A stretch of 64,000 bases of DNA from Salinicola corii. Its GTDB lineage: Bacteria; Pseudomonadota; Gammaproteobacteria; Pseudomonadales; Halomonadaceae. Shown one piece after another: positions 18,159 to 26,549 of the stretch. Position 1 is the stretch's first letter. Each line of letters begins with the position of its first letter. The stretch lies in NCBI RefSeq assembly GCF_008298015.1, contig NZ_VTPX01000002.1, forward strand, positions 62,001 to 126,000, given 5' to 3'. The translations under genes and the position numbers were made by a program. The notes under the pieces were generated by a model. That model saw only the letters and a list, made by a program, of their open reading frames with translations, was not told the origin of the DNA and did not search any database.

Positions 18159-18929
18159 TTAGAAGTGGTAGTTGATGAATGCTCCCGCCCGCCACTGGGT
18201 GGCATCGCCGATATCGTCGACGATCGAGCTGTCTGCGGCATCGCCGGTCAGGCGCGAGACGCCGACCAGGCCGGTGATCGACCACTGCCGGGTGAGGTAG
18301 TAGCTGAGCGAGGCGTCGCCACCGATCGAGAAATAGCCGTCATCCGGGTCATAGGCATCGATACCCGAGCGCGCGCTCTCGCGGTTCGAGACGCCGAACA
18401 TGTCGTCCGTCCAGGCGGCGCTGGTGTACTCGAAACGTGGCCCGATGGTGAAGGCCATGCGTTCGCCGAGCTTGGTGACGTGAGTCGCCTTGAACCTGAC
18501 GCGGTAGCCATCGATATCGCCGCTGAAGGGCGTCTCCGCAGCGGCACTGTAGCGCCACGCCTCGTCGAGATAGCTGACGCGGAGTCCGGCGGTGGCGCCG
18601 CCGTCGACCTGGTCGAGGTCATCGATGTCGCCGGTATCGTCACGGCCGAAGGTGTAGCCGATGAACGGCGCGACCCGCCAGTTGTCCTGCTTGATCACGT
18701 TCCAGCCGATGCCGTCGGTGACGCTGACGAAGAAGGTGTCGCCGTAGGTGGCATCCAGCGACGGCCAGGCGTTCCATTCATAGTCGTCGCTACCCAGGTA
18801 GTCCGGGCTGTAGATGGCCCCGGCGCCGACGGTGCCTTCCCATTCGGGCTGGGCGGCGGCGGCCGAGGCGCTGATCGATAGGCCACCAGCGATTGCCAGC
18901 AACCAGATGCCATTCCGTGAAGCAGTCAT
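18159..18929 (-). CDS. MipA/OmpV family outer-membrane protein
   Basis: A 256-residue protein with a signal peptide ending SASAAAA/QPEWEG. The mature part alternates in beta-barrel fashion and contains family features: VGAGAIYSPDYLGSDDYEWN near the N-terminus, GWNVIKQDNWRVAPFIGYTFGR, and the terminal aromatic ending YHF typical of Bam-inserted barrels. MipA was described as a scaffold between murein hydrolases and synthases, and OmpV-type proteins as porin-like; the role here is unknown. Confidence 0.88.
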   Translation of the reverse strand: MTASRNGIWLLAIAGGLSISASAAAAQPEWEGTVGAGAIYSPDYLGSDDYEWNAWPSLDATYGDTFFVSVTDGIGWNVIKQDNWRVAPFIGYTFGRDDTGDIDDLDQVDGGATAGLRVSYLDEAWRYSAAAETPFSGDIDGYRVRFKATHVTKLGERMAFTIGPRFEYTSAAWTDDMFGVSNRESARSGIDAYDPDDGYFSIGGDASLSYYLTRQWSITGLVGVSRLTGDAADSSIVDDIGDATQWRAGAFINYHF

Positions 18930-19289
18930 GTCTCATATCCCTGTGACGAAGCGGGTTCGGCAAAAACATACGGTAGTGTAGGTAAAAACGCCAGCCTGTT
19001 GAGCATCATGCTCATTCCTCCACGATCGCGGCGGATTGCTCCTGAATGCCATCCGTCGCTTTGCGATCATCGCCAACCTCCTCTAAGTTGACTGTGATGC
19101 CGCCGCCTGACACGACGGCGTCCAACCGACTCCCCGGCCAGCGAACTCTCGCTGCCTGCCTCTGCCTCGCGGGCTTGCCAAACGCGCGCGGGCGACATGA
19201 GGCGCGCCCGACACGAACGATCTCGATAGCGATAACGACTCGATAGCAATAACGAACAGGATCGGGCGGAAACTGATGAGGATGACTCC
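18930..19289. other. Divergent promoter region of mipA-like and first pao operon
   Basis: About 360 bases with no supported gene. It separates two divergent transcription units and carries the tandem 17-bp direct repeat described separately at 19222-19255. The minus-strand frames across it are arginine/serine-rich and shadow-like. Confidence 0.5.
19222..19255. promoter_or_regulatory. Tandem 17-bp direct repeat upstream of the first pao operon
   Basis: CTCGATAGCGATAACGA (19222-19238) is followed immediately by CTCGATAGCAATAACGA (19239-19255), with one difference. The pair ends 34 bases before the start of the paoA-like gene. Position and spacing fit a binding site for a regulator contacting successive helical turns, or a promoter duplication; no regulator is assigned. 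Confidence 0.5.
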
Positions 19290-19982
19290 ATGGACGATAA
19301 TCAACGATCGAGCACGGGCGTGGGTATCTACGAGCCCGGAAACGACTCGACTCAGCCCCGCTCTCCGGGCCGCCGGCGGTTTCTGCAGACGGCGGGGGTT
19401 TCCGGCTTGGCCGTGGCGGCGGCCCCGGCGCTCTCCCAGGTGAGCTACGCCGGCTCGCCGGACCAGCCGGCAACGCAGACTGATGCGCCACCTGCTGAGG
19501 GGAAAAAGCGCATCACGCTGACCGTCAACGGCCAGCGCCAGCAGCTGGACGTGACCCCCAACGTGATTCTGCTCGACGCGCTGCGCCACGGCCTTGGCCT
19601 CACCGGTACCAAGAAAGGCTGCGACCACGGCCAGTGCGGTGCCTGCACGATCCTGGTCAATGGCACCGCGATCAACTCCTGTCTCAGCCTGGCGGTCACC
19701 CACGACGGCGACGAGATCACCACTGTCGAAGGGCTCGAGAAGAGCGGGCAGCAGCATCCCATTCAGCAGGCGTTTCTCGAACACGATGCCTATCAGTGCG
19801 GCTACTGCACGGCAGGGCAGATGATGAGCGCCGTGGCGATCCTGCAGGACGAATCGATCGGCACCAGCGATGCCGACGTGCGCGAGGCGATGAGCGGCAA
19901 CATCTGTCGCTGCGGCGCCTACAAGAACATCGTCGCGGCGATCCAGTCCGCCCGTGGCTCGATGACGGGAGGCAACGCATGA
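19290..19982 (+). CDS. paoA: Aldehyde oxidoreductase iron-sulfur subunit, Tat-exported
   Basis: A 230-residue PaoA/YagT-type subunit carrying two [2Fe-2S] clusters. The N-terminus has a twin-arginine signal (RRRFLQTAGVSGLAVAAAPAL), indicating that the assembled complex is exported to the periplasm folded. The ferredoxin cluster ligands are in GCDHGQCGACTILVNG and the preceding region; the second cluster uses CGYC and CRCG in YQCGYCTAGQMM and NICRCGAYKN. The TGA overlaps the ATG of the next gene as ATGA, giving translational coupling within a paoABC operon. Confidence 0.93.
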   Translation: MDDNQRSSTGVGIYEPGNDSTQPRSPGRRRFLQTAGVSGLAVAAAPALSQVSYAGSPDQPATQTDAPPAEGKKRITLTVNGQRQQLDVTPNVILLDALRHGLGLTGTKKGCDHGQCGACTILVNGTAINSCLSLAVTHDGDEITTVEGLEKSGQQHPIQQAFLEHDAYQCGYCTAGQMMSAVAILQDESIGTSDADVREAMSGNICRCGAYKNIVAAIQSARGSMTGGNA

Positions 19983-20965
19983 GACATTTCGACTATGCCC
20001 GCGCCGGGAGCGCGCAACAGGCTATCGCCGCCCACGGCAGCGACCGCGCCGTCTCGTTCCTGGCCGGTGGCACCACCCTGCTGGACCTGGTCAAGCTCGA
20101 CGTCATGCAGCCCGACAAGATCGTCGACATCAACGGTGTCGCCCTCGACGAGATCGAGCGGCTCGACGATGGTCGCCTGCGTGTCGGCGCGATGGTGACC
20201 AACACCGCCCTGGCGCGCGACAAGCGTGTGGTCGAGAACTACACCGTGCTGTCCCAGGCCCTGCTGGCGGGGGCCTCGACCCAACTGCGCAACAAGGCCA
20301 CCACCGGCGGCAACATCATGCAGCGGGTGCGCTGCCCCTATTTCCGCGATGGCGTTTCCGACTGCAACAAGCGCGAACCCGGCAGTGGCTGTGCCGCTAT
20401 CGAGGGCGTCAATCGCACCGTTCACGCCGTGCTCGGTACCAGCGACGCCTGCATCGCCACGCACCCCTCGGACATGTGCGTGGCGATGGCCGCGATCGGC
20501 GCCACCGTCGAGGTTCAGGGGCCGGAAGGCACCCGCGAGATCGACTTCGCCGACTTCCACCTGCTGCCCGGCGACACGCCGGCGCGGGAGCACGCCCTCG
20601 AGCCTGGTGAGTTGATCACCCATGTCATCCTCGACGCGCCACTCGAAGGCAGCCGGTCGGGCTATCTCAAGCTGCGCGATCGCCAGTCCTATCAGTTCGC
20701 CCTCGCCTCCAGCGCGGTGATCGTACGGATGGAGGGCGACACCATTCGCGAAGCGCGAGTGGCGATGGGGGGCGTGGGCACCAAGCCGTGGCGCGCCCCG
20801 GAGGTGGAAGCGGCGCTCAAGGACAAGACCGCGAGCGAAGCCGTGTTTGCCGATGCGGCCAAACGCGCGTTCCAGAATGCCATCGCCTACGCCCACAACG
20901 GCTACAAGATTCCGCTCGGCCAGCAGGCCATCGTGCGCAATCTGTCCGACCTGACCGCCGCCTGA
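19979..20965 (+). CDS. paoB: Aldehyde oxidoreductase FAD-binding subunit
   Basis: A 328-residue PaoB/YagS-type subunit that passes electrons from the iron-sulfur subunit to FAD. FLAGGTTLLDLVKLDVMQP is the FAD-binding region, and ASTQLRNKATTGGNIMQR is conserved. The extra cysteine cluster typical of PaoB, which binds a [4Fe-4S] centre, is visible as VRCPYFRD, DCNKREPGSGC and SDACIATHPSDMC. ATG at 19979 overlaps the stop of paoA. Confidence 0.93.
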   Translation: MRHFDYARAGSAQQAIAAHGSDRAVSFLAGGTTLLDLVKLDVMQPDKIVDINGVALDEIERLDDGRLRVGAMVTNTALARDKRVVENYTVLSQALLAGASTQLRNKATTGGNIMQRVRCPYFRDGVSDCNKREPGSGCAAIEGVNRTVHAVLGTSDACIATHPSDMCVAMAAIGATVEVQGPEGTREIDFADFHLLPGDTPAREHALEPGELITHVILDAPLEGSRSGYLKLRDRQSYQFALASSAVIVRMEGDTIREARVAMGGVGTKPWRAPEVEAALKDKTASEAVFADAAKRAFQNAIAYAHNGYKIPLGQQAIVRNLSDLTAA

Positions 20966-20987
20966 TCGCCCGCGAGGAGAACCGACC

Positions 20988-23213
20988 ATGAGCGACAAAC
21001 AGCAGAGCATCATCGGCGCAGGCGTGCCGCGTATCGACGGCCCGGACAAGCTCTCCGGCCGCGCCAACTATGCCGCCGACAACCTGCCGCCCGACCTGGC
21101 CTACGGCTACGGCGTCTTCAGTACCATTGCCAGTGGCAGGGTCTCGCAGTTGAGCGTCGACGAGGCCCGCAAGATGCCCGGCGTCGTCGATATCTTCCAT
21201 CACGGCCACTTTCCGTCGCTGTACCGGACGCCATCGAGCTTCGCCCAGGGCAACAAGGTCGAGGAGACCCGGCTACCGTTCGAGGACGAACGCGTCTACT
21301 ACGAAGGGCAGTTCGTGGCACTGGTGGTCGCGGACACCTTCGAGAACGCCCGGGCCGCGGCACGGCGGGTCAAGGTGACCTACTCGGCCGACCAGGCCGT
21401 GGCCAATCTCGACCAGGGCGTCGAGGCCAACGGCACCCAGGCGGGCAGCGGCAATCATGATCGCGGCGATGCGGCCTCGGCGTTCGATGGCGCGGCGACC
21501 ACCATCGATGTGACCTACCGCACGCCGGTGGAGACCCATAATCCGATGGAGATGCACGCTTCCACTGCCTGGTGGGACAACGGCGACCTGACGATCTTCG
21601 ACGCCACCCAGGGCGTGGTGGTGGCGCGCAACGCGCTCTCCAAGATCTTCGCCATTGCGCCGGAGCGCGTTACCGTGTACGCGCCTTACATCGGCTCCGG
21701 CTTCGGCGGCAAGCTGTGGACCTGGCCGCATGCCATCGCCGCGGCGGCGGCGTCGCGTGAACTCGAGCGTCCGGTGCAACTCGTCGTGCCACGTCAGCAG
21801 ATGTTCACCACGACAGGCCACCGGCCGGAAACGCGCCAGCGCCTGCGTCTGGCCACGGACGACAACGGAAAGCTAGTCTCGCTGCGTCATGAGTCGATCA
21901 ACACGACGTCCTTTACCGACCAGTACGTCGAGACCTGCGGCAGCGTGACCAAAAGTCTCTACAGTTGCCCCAATCTGACGGTGAGCCACGAGACCACCCA
22001 GGTGAATCGCGGCACGCCGACCTCGATGCGAGCCCCCGGTGCCGCGCCGGGGCTGTTCGCGCTGGAGTCGGCGATCGACGAGATGGCCGCCGCCGCCGGT
22101 GTCGATCCGCTGCAGTTCCGGCTCGACAACTACGCCGAGCGCGACGAGAGCAAGGATCTCGACTTCTCCAGCAACCATATCGTCGAAGCGACGAAACGGG
22201 CTGCCGAACGCTTCGGCTGGGCCGATCGCAACCCGCAGATCGGCAGTATGCGCGAGGGACGCGAGATCGTCGGTTATGGCGTGGCGGCGTGCAATTGGGA
22301 GGCGCTGAAGATGGCCTGCGACGCGCGCGTCTCGATCCGCGCCGACGGCACGGCGTTCGCCTCCTGCGCCACGCAGGACATCGGCACCGGCACATACACC
22401 ATCGTGGCCCAGACGGTCAGCGACGTGACCGGCATTCCCATCGACCGCATTACCGTCAAGCTCGGCGACTCCTCCTACCCGGATGGTCCTATCTCCGGCG
22501 GCTCCTGGGCGACGGCGACCACGCTGCCGGCCATCGCCGGGGCGGCACGCAATGCCCTCGACGAGATGAAACGCTACGCCACCGGCAGCAATGGCGCCTT
22601 CGCCGGAGCATCCAGCGACGCGCTGGATGCCACCGCCGGCGGCCTGCGCAACGCCGCCGGCAAGCAGGTGAGCTTCGCCGAGATTCTCGAGGCCGGGCGT
22701 TACGGTAGCGCCGACGGTGAAGCGCATACCGAGGCTGCCGACTCTAAGTACTCCTATCGCTCCTTCGGCGCTCATTTCGTCGAGGTGCGCTGGGATCCCG
22801 GCATTTCGCGTCTGCGCGTGGCGCGGGTGGTCAGCGCCATTGACGTGGGCAAGGTGATCAACGAAACCACCGCACGCAACCAGGTCGAAGGCGCCGTGGT
22901 GATGGGCATTGGCATGGGGTTGTTCGAGGCCACCGAGTACGACGAGCGCAACGCGCGGCCGGTCAACAACGACTACGCCGAATACGTGGTGCCGGTGCAT
23001 GCCGACCAACCGGAGATCGACGTGATCCTGCTCGACTACCCGGATCTGGCGTTCAACGAGTACGGCGCCCGTGGTATCGGCGAGATCGGTACCACCGGGC
23101 TCGCGGCGGCCATTGCCAACGCGGTCCATCACGCCACTGGCAAGCGTATCCGCGAACTGCCTATCACCCTCGACAAGCTGATGGGCGACGTGCCCCAGGC
23201 ACGGAGTGCATGA
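20988..23213 (+). CDS. paoC: Aldehyde oxidoreductase molybdenum-binding subunit
   Basis: A 741-residue catalytic subunit of the xanthine-oxidase family (PaoC/YagR type) that hydroxylates aldehydes to carboxylic acids at a molybdenum centre. Family features are IDGPDKLSGRANYAADN at the N-terminus, GSGFGGKLWTWPHAIAAAAA, the RAPGAAPGLFALESAIDEMA loop and GARGIGEIGTTGLAAAIANA containing the catalytic glutamate. It has no signal of its own and would leave the cell with Tat-tagged PaoA. No PaoD/XdhC-type maturation gene is adjacent. Confidence 0.94.
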   Translation: MSDKQQSIIGAGVPRIDGPDKLSGRANYAADNLPPDLAYGYGVFSTIASGRVSQLSVDEARKMPGVVDIFHHGHFPSLYRTPSSFAQGNKVEETRLPFEDERVYYEGQFVALVVADTFENARAAARRVKVTYSADQAVANLDQGVEANGTQAGSGNHDRGDAASAFDGAATTIDVTYRTPVETHNPMEMHASTAWWDNGDLTIFDATQGVVVARNALSKIFAIAPERVTVYAPYIGSGFGGKLWTWPHAIAAAAASRELERPVQLVVPRQQMFTTTGHRPETRQRLRLATDDNGKLVSLRHESINTTSFTDQYVETCGSVTKSLYSCPNLTVSHETTQVNRGTPTSMRAPGAAPGLFALESAIDEMAAAAGVDPLQFRLDNYAERDESKDLDFSSNHIVEATKRAAERFGWADRNPQIGSMREGREIVGYGVAACNWEALKMACDARVSIRADGTAFASCATQDIGTGTYTIVAQTVSDVTGIPIDRITVKLGDSSYPDGPISGGSWATATTLPAIAGAARNALDEMKRYATGSNGAFAGASSDALDATAGGLRNAAGKQVSFAEILEAGRYGSADGEAHTEAADSKYSYRSFGAHFVEVRWDPGISRLRVARVVSAIDVGKVINETTARNQVEGAVVMGIGMGLFEATEYDERNARPVNNDYAEYVVPVHADQPEIDVILLDYPDLAFNEYGARGIGEIGTTGLAAAIANAVHHATGKRIRELPITLDKLMGDVPQARSA

Positions 23214-23341
23214 CAGAGAGAAAGGTGCGAAGCGCGTGATGTAGAACGGCACGAAATGCCTGACGGATAGAGGGGCGTGGAGTGCGCGGCGGAGAGAGCG
23301 ACGCCAAGCGCGAGCGTGACCAGCGACTGCGAAACGACGAC

Positions 23342-23366
23342 GCCGGCCTCATGGCCGGCGTTGTTC
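23342..23366 (+). terminator. Hairpin terminator after the first pao operon
   Basis: ACGCCGGCC pairs with GGCCGGCGT around TCAT, followed by TGTT. It lies between the convergent paoC and TRAP-permease genes, 13 bases from the latter's stop, so it could act for either strand. The T-run is short. Confidence 0.6.
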
Positions 23367-23378
23367 CGATCGATGGGC

Positions 23379-24704
23379 TTACAGCGCAATCAGCGAGATG
23401 GCCGGCACGTAGGTGACGATCAGCAAGCCGATCAAAGAGACGATCAGGAAAGGGACAACGCCTCGGGCGATACGCCCCAATGGCAGGCCGGTGATATTGG
23501 CCGCCACGAACAGGTTGATGCCCACTGGTGGGGTGATGAGGCCGATGGAGAGCGCCGTCATCAGTGCCACGCCAAACCAGGTCGGATCGAGCCCCAGTTG
23601 CTGAACCACCGGCATGAAGATCGGCAGGGTGATGAACATGATGGTGATGGCGTCCATGAACATGCCGGCCAGCAGCAGAATCATCATCATCATCAGAACG
23701 ATGACCCAGGGGCTCTGGCTCACGCCGAGCAGGGCGTCAGAGTAGTCGTTGACCAGCCCGTCCACGACCACTACCCAACCGAAGAGGCTGGCGAACGCCA
23801 CGACCAGCATGACCACCGCCGATGACCCTGCCGATTCCGCCACGCAGGCGAACAACGAGCGCAGGCTGAGTGTGCGATAGACGAAGAAGCCGACGAACAT
23901 GGCGAATACCGTCGCCACGATAGCCGCCTCGGTGGGCGTGAACAGCCCGCCGTAGATACCGCCGAGAATGACGACGGGTGTGAGCAGACCCCAGAAGGCT
24001 TCACGGAACGAGCGTAATAGACGTTTGGCGTAGGGTTGCCCGTCTCCTCGTTCCACTACCTGTCGAAAGGAGGTGTCTGCCGCTGCGCTTTCGCCGGCTG
24101 TCGGCGGGGGCATCAGTTTGGCGAACGGCAGCGCGCAGAGCATCAGTACGCCAAGCATCAAGCCCGGCAGAATGGCGGCCAGGAACAGGTCCGAAATGGA
24201 CGTGCCCGCCAGAATCCCGTAGATCACCAAACCGATGGAGGGCGGAATGATCAGGGACAGGGCGGCGCCCGTGCAGACCAGGCCCGCCGCGAAGGCGCGG
24301 GAGTAGCCGTCGGCGACCATGCCGCGAATGATCAGCGGCCCGATCGCCGCCACCGACGCCGGCCCTGAGCCGCTGACCGCTCCCCAGAACAGGCAGACGA
24401 CGGTGCCGACCAGCCCCATCCCACCCGGAAGACCGCCCACCAGTGTGCGGAAGAAGTTGATCATCTTCTCGGCAATGCCGGTGATACCCATGATGTTGCC
24501 GGCGAGGATGAAGAACGGAATGGCCAGCAGCGAGTATTTGGCGATGCCGGAGACGATCAGGTCACCGACCATGTCGAGGCCGAAGCCCATCACGTACATG
24601 GCGGCCATCGCGGAGAGCGCCAGGCTGAATGCCACCGGAACGCGAATGAGGACCAGCACGAAGAACAGGATGATCATCTGCGTACCGGCTGAGAGGTCTA
24701 GCAT
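23379..24704 (-). CDS. dctM: TRAP transporter large permease, DctM type
   Basis: A 441-residue, about 12-helix permease of a tripartite ATP-independent periplasmic transporter. It starts MLDLSAGTQMIILFF at 24704, overlapping the end of the small-permease gene by 7 bases; the frame upstream to 24881 is read-through inside that gene. AIPFFILAGNIMGITGIAEK and SGSGPASVAAIGPLIIRGM are DctM signatures, and the C-terminal GLITPPVGINLFVAA is strongly conserved. It is the last gene of the dctP-dctQ-dctM operon and drives Na+-coupled uptake. Confidence 0.94.
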   Translation of the reverse strand: MLDLSAGTQMIILFFVLVLIRVPVAFSLALSAMAAMYVMGFGLDMVGDLIVSGIAKYSLLAIPFFILAGNIMGITGIAEKMINFFRTLVGGLPGGMGLVGTVVCLFWGAVSGSGPASVAAIGPLIIRGMVADGYSRAFAAGLVCTGAALSLIIPPSIGLVIYGILAGTSISDLFLAAILPGLMLGVLMLCALPFAKLMPPPTAGESAAADTSFRQVVERGDGQPYAKRLLRSFREAFWGLLTPVVILGGIYGGLFTPTEAAIVATVFAMFVGFFVYRTLSLRSLFACVAESAGSSAVVMLVVAFASLFGWVVVVDGLVNDYSDALLGVSQSPWVIVLMMMMILLLAGMFMDAITIMFITLPIFMPVVQQLGLDPTWFGVALMTALSIGLITPPVGINLFVAANITGLPLGRIARGVVPFLIVSLIGLLIVTYVPAISLIAL

Positions 24705-25174
24705 GAGGCGTCTCCCGGCCGGCGGAATTCGGCGATGGCCAGCTCGAGCTGGCGGATCATCAGCATGAGGAACCCCAGCGGCACGATCAGCGTGTAGTAC
24801 CACTGCGGTATCTGCAGCGCGCTGGAAACGACGCCGCTGGTGAATTGGTGGCTCAGCAGCGTCACCGTGAACAGCGTGCATAGCGCCAGGGTCGCAATGA
24901 TCAACAGCGTCGACAGGACGACCAGAGCCCGCTTGAAGGAAGCGGGAACGAGGTCGTAGAACACCGTGACCGCGAGGTGCTGTCCTTTCTTCGCGGCGAT
25001 CGCCGCGCCGAAGACCGTCAGCAGCACCATGCCGTTGATGATCAGCTCCTGGGTCGATGCCAGCGAGTAGTTGGTGAGATTACGTACCGCGACATTGATG
25101 AAGCCCAGTAGCGTCATGCAGAGAAACACGCAGCCGCAGATGACTTCCTCGAGATGACGCCAGACTGATCGCAT
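24698..25174 (-). CDS. dctQ: TRAP transporter small permease, DctQ type
   Basis: A 158-residue, four-helix membrane protein (VFLCMTLLGFINVAVRNLTN; LIINGMVLLTVFGAAIAAKKGQH; LVVLSTLLIIATLALCTLF; QWYYTLIVPLGFLMLMIRQLE). The pattern of a helix followed by NVAVRN and an AAKKGQH loop is typical of DctQ. It overlaps the large-permease start and lies 33 bases downstream of the binding-protein gene. Confidence 0.92.
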   Translation of the reverse strand: MRSVWRHLEEVICGCVFLCMTLLGFINVAVRNLTNYSLASTQELIINGMVLLTVFGAAIAAKKGQHLAVTVFYDLVPASFKRALVVLSTLLIIATLALCTLFTVTLLSHQFTSGVVSSALQIPQWYYTLIVPLGFLMLMIRQLELAIAEFRRPGDASC

Positions 25175-25207
25175 GATGTTCCACCCTCGTTCTGCCTGGA
25201 CACCCGG

Positions 25208-26209
25208 CTACTGGCTGTCCGCTTCGCCGACCGACTGCTCGAAGGTCTGCACCAGATCCTCACCCACGCGCGCTGCCCACTGGTCGTAGACGTCGCTGGT
25301 AGCATCCCGGAAGGCCTGCAGCTGATCTTCATCCAGCGTGGTGATCTCCATGCCGTTCTGCTTCAGTGTGTCCACCCCGGTGCTCGTCTGCTCGCGGGCC
25401 AGGTTTCGCTGGTAGGCCATCGCCTGCTGGGCGGCGTCTCGTACCAGGGACTGCGTGTCGGCGTCCCAGCTGTTCCAGAGTCGTTCGCTGACGCCGACGA
25501 AGATCGGGTCGTAGGAGTAGTGCCACTCGGTGAGGTAGTCCTGCACCTCGTAGAGGCGCTGCGGCACGATGATCGATCCCACCGGGTTCTCCTGCCCATC
25601 GACCACGCCCTGCTGGAGCGCCGAAAAGGTCTCGGTCCACTGGATCTGTTGCGGGTTGGCGCCCAGCGCGTCGAACACATCGATATACATCGGTCCGGCG
25701 ACGCGGATCTTCATGCCGCGCAGATCGTCGGGCGAGGATACCGGCTTGACGCTGTTGGTCAGCTCGCGGAAACCGTTCTCGCCCCAGGCGAGAATCTCGA
25801 TACCTTTATCCCGGGCGATATCCTTCACGGCATCGCCCGGCTCGCCCTGGATGGCGCGATCCACCTGTTCGTAGTCGGTGAACAGATAGGGGAGCGAGAA
25901 CACCGCCATCTCCGGAATCAGCGGGGTGACATTGATGGCCGAGGTGATGACGAAATCGATGTCCCCACGCCCCACCATCTCCGACTGCTTCATCTGGTCG
26001 CCGCCGGAGAGCACGGCATTGGGGAAGATGCGCACGCCGATGTCGCCATCGGAAGCCTGTGCCAGCAGCTCGTTGAATTTCTCTGCGCCTTTTTGCCAGG
26101 ACGTGGCATCGGAAGTGTTGTGCGTCAGGCGATAGGTCTCCGCCTGAGCCAAGTTGGATGATAGCGCCAAGCACAGTGCGACTGCCGTCGGGATTATCGA
26201 GAGCTTCAT
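25208..26209 (-). CDS. dctP: TRAP transporter substrate-binding protein, DctP type (first copy)
   Basis: A 333-residue periplasmic binding protein with a signal peptide ending LAQA/ETYRL. The DctP pattern is clear: VLSGGDQMKQSEMVGRGDID, LRGMKIRVAG with the arginine that in this family pairs with a substrate carboxylate, and QGVVDGQENPVGSIIVPQR. It opens the dctP-dctQ-dctM operon. A near-palindromic TTCC-N-GGAA element lies 19 bases upstream of its ATG. The divergent gene at 26550 encodes a close paralogue. Confidence 0.94.
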   Translation of the reverse strand: MKLSIIPTAVALCLALSSNLAQAETYRLTHNTSDATSWQKGAEKFNELLAQASDGDIGVRIFPNAVLSGGDQMKQSEMVGRGDIDFVITSAINVTPLIPEMAVFSLPYLFTDYEQVDRAIQGEPGDAVKDIARDKGIEILAWGENGFRELTNSVKPVSSPDDLRGMKIRVAGPMYIDVFDALGANPQQIQWTETFSALQQGVVDGQENPVGSIIVPQRLYEVQDYLTEWHYSYDPIFVGVSERLWNSWDADTQSLVRDAAQQAMAYQRNLAREQTSTGVDTLKQNGMEITTLDEDQLQAFRDATSDVYDQWAARVGEDLVQTFEQSVGEADSQ

Positions 26210-26227
26210 CGTCGTTCGCCTTTAATG

Positions 26228-26242
26228 TTCCGCAAAGTGGAA
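26228..26242. promoter_or_regulatory. Candidate IclR-type operator before the TRAP operon
   Basis: TTCCGC-AAA-GTGGAA has the same 6-3-6 layout as the perfect palindrome at 26435, with one mismatch between its arms. It sits immediately upstream of the minus-strand dctP start, where a bound repressor would block transcription. Confidence 0.5.
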
Positions 26243-26434
26243 TTTTATTTCTTGTTGAGCGAAGAGTGACTGACGCCATCTGTCTGCGAAATTGGACGAT
26301 GGTTGTAAATAGCGTCCAGTTATTTCCAGTTTTTCACTTCATTCGGCGTCATGGCACGCTTGTTTCCCCGATGGACAGGGGCGTTGTTATCGACGTTTCG
26401 GCATTGCATGGCGCTACGACGTGGGCTTTCTATG

Positions 26435-26449
26435 TTCCATAAAATGGAA
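26435..26449. promoter_or_regulatory. Candidate IclR-type operator before the second dctP
   Basis: A perfect inverted repeat, TTCCAT-AAA-ATGGAA, 100 bases before the start of the second binding-protein gene. The same arms recur before the thiolase gene at 29348, with TTT in the middle. Confidence 0.65.
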
Positions 26450-26549
26450 TGTAGTTAATATGTCGTATTGCTGAGGTGGGTGTGGGTTCACGATGCTCCG
26501 GGAGTCGGTCATGACTCGGCACCCACTTTCGAAGGATCAGGAGATCGTT

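Larger units (their letters stand above)
26210..26549. other. Divergent regulatory region between the two dctP genes
   Basis: About 340 bases with no supported gene. It separates two divergent binding-protein genes and carries two TTCC-type palindromes (26228-26242 and 26435-26449), one near each gene, so both promoters are probably here. Confidence 0.6.

Noticed and set aside
19634-19978. N-terminal extension of the first FAD subunit frame
   Set aside because: The extension is read in a shadow frame inside paoA; the ATGA overlap at 19979 gives the family-like start.
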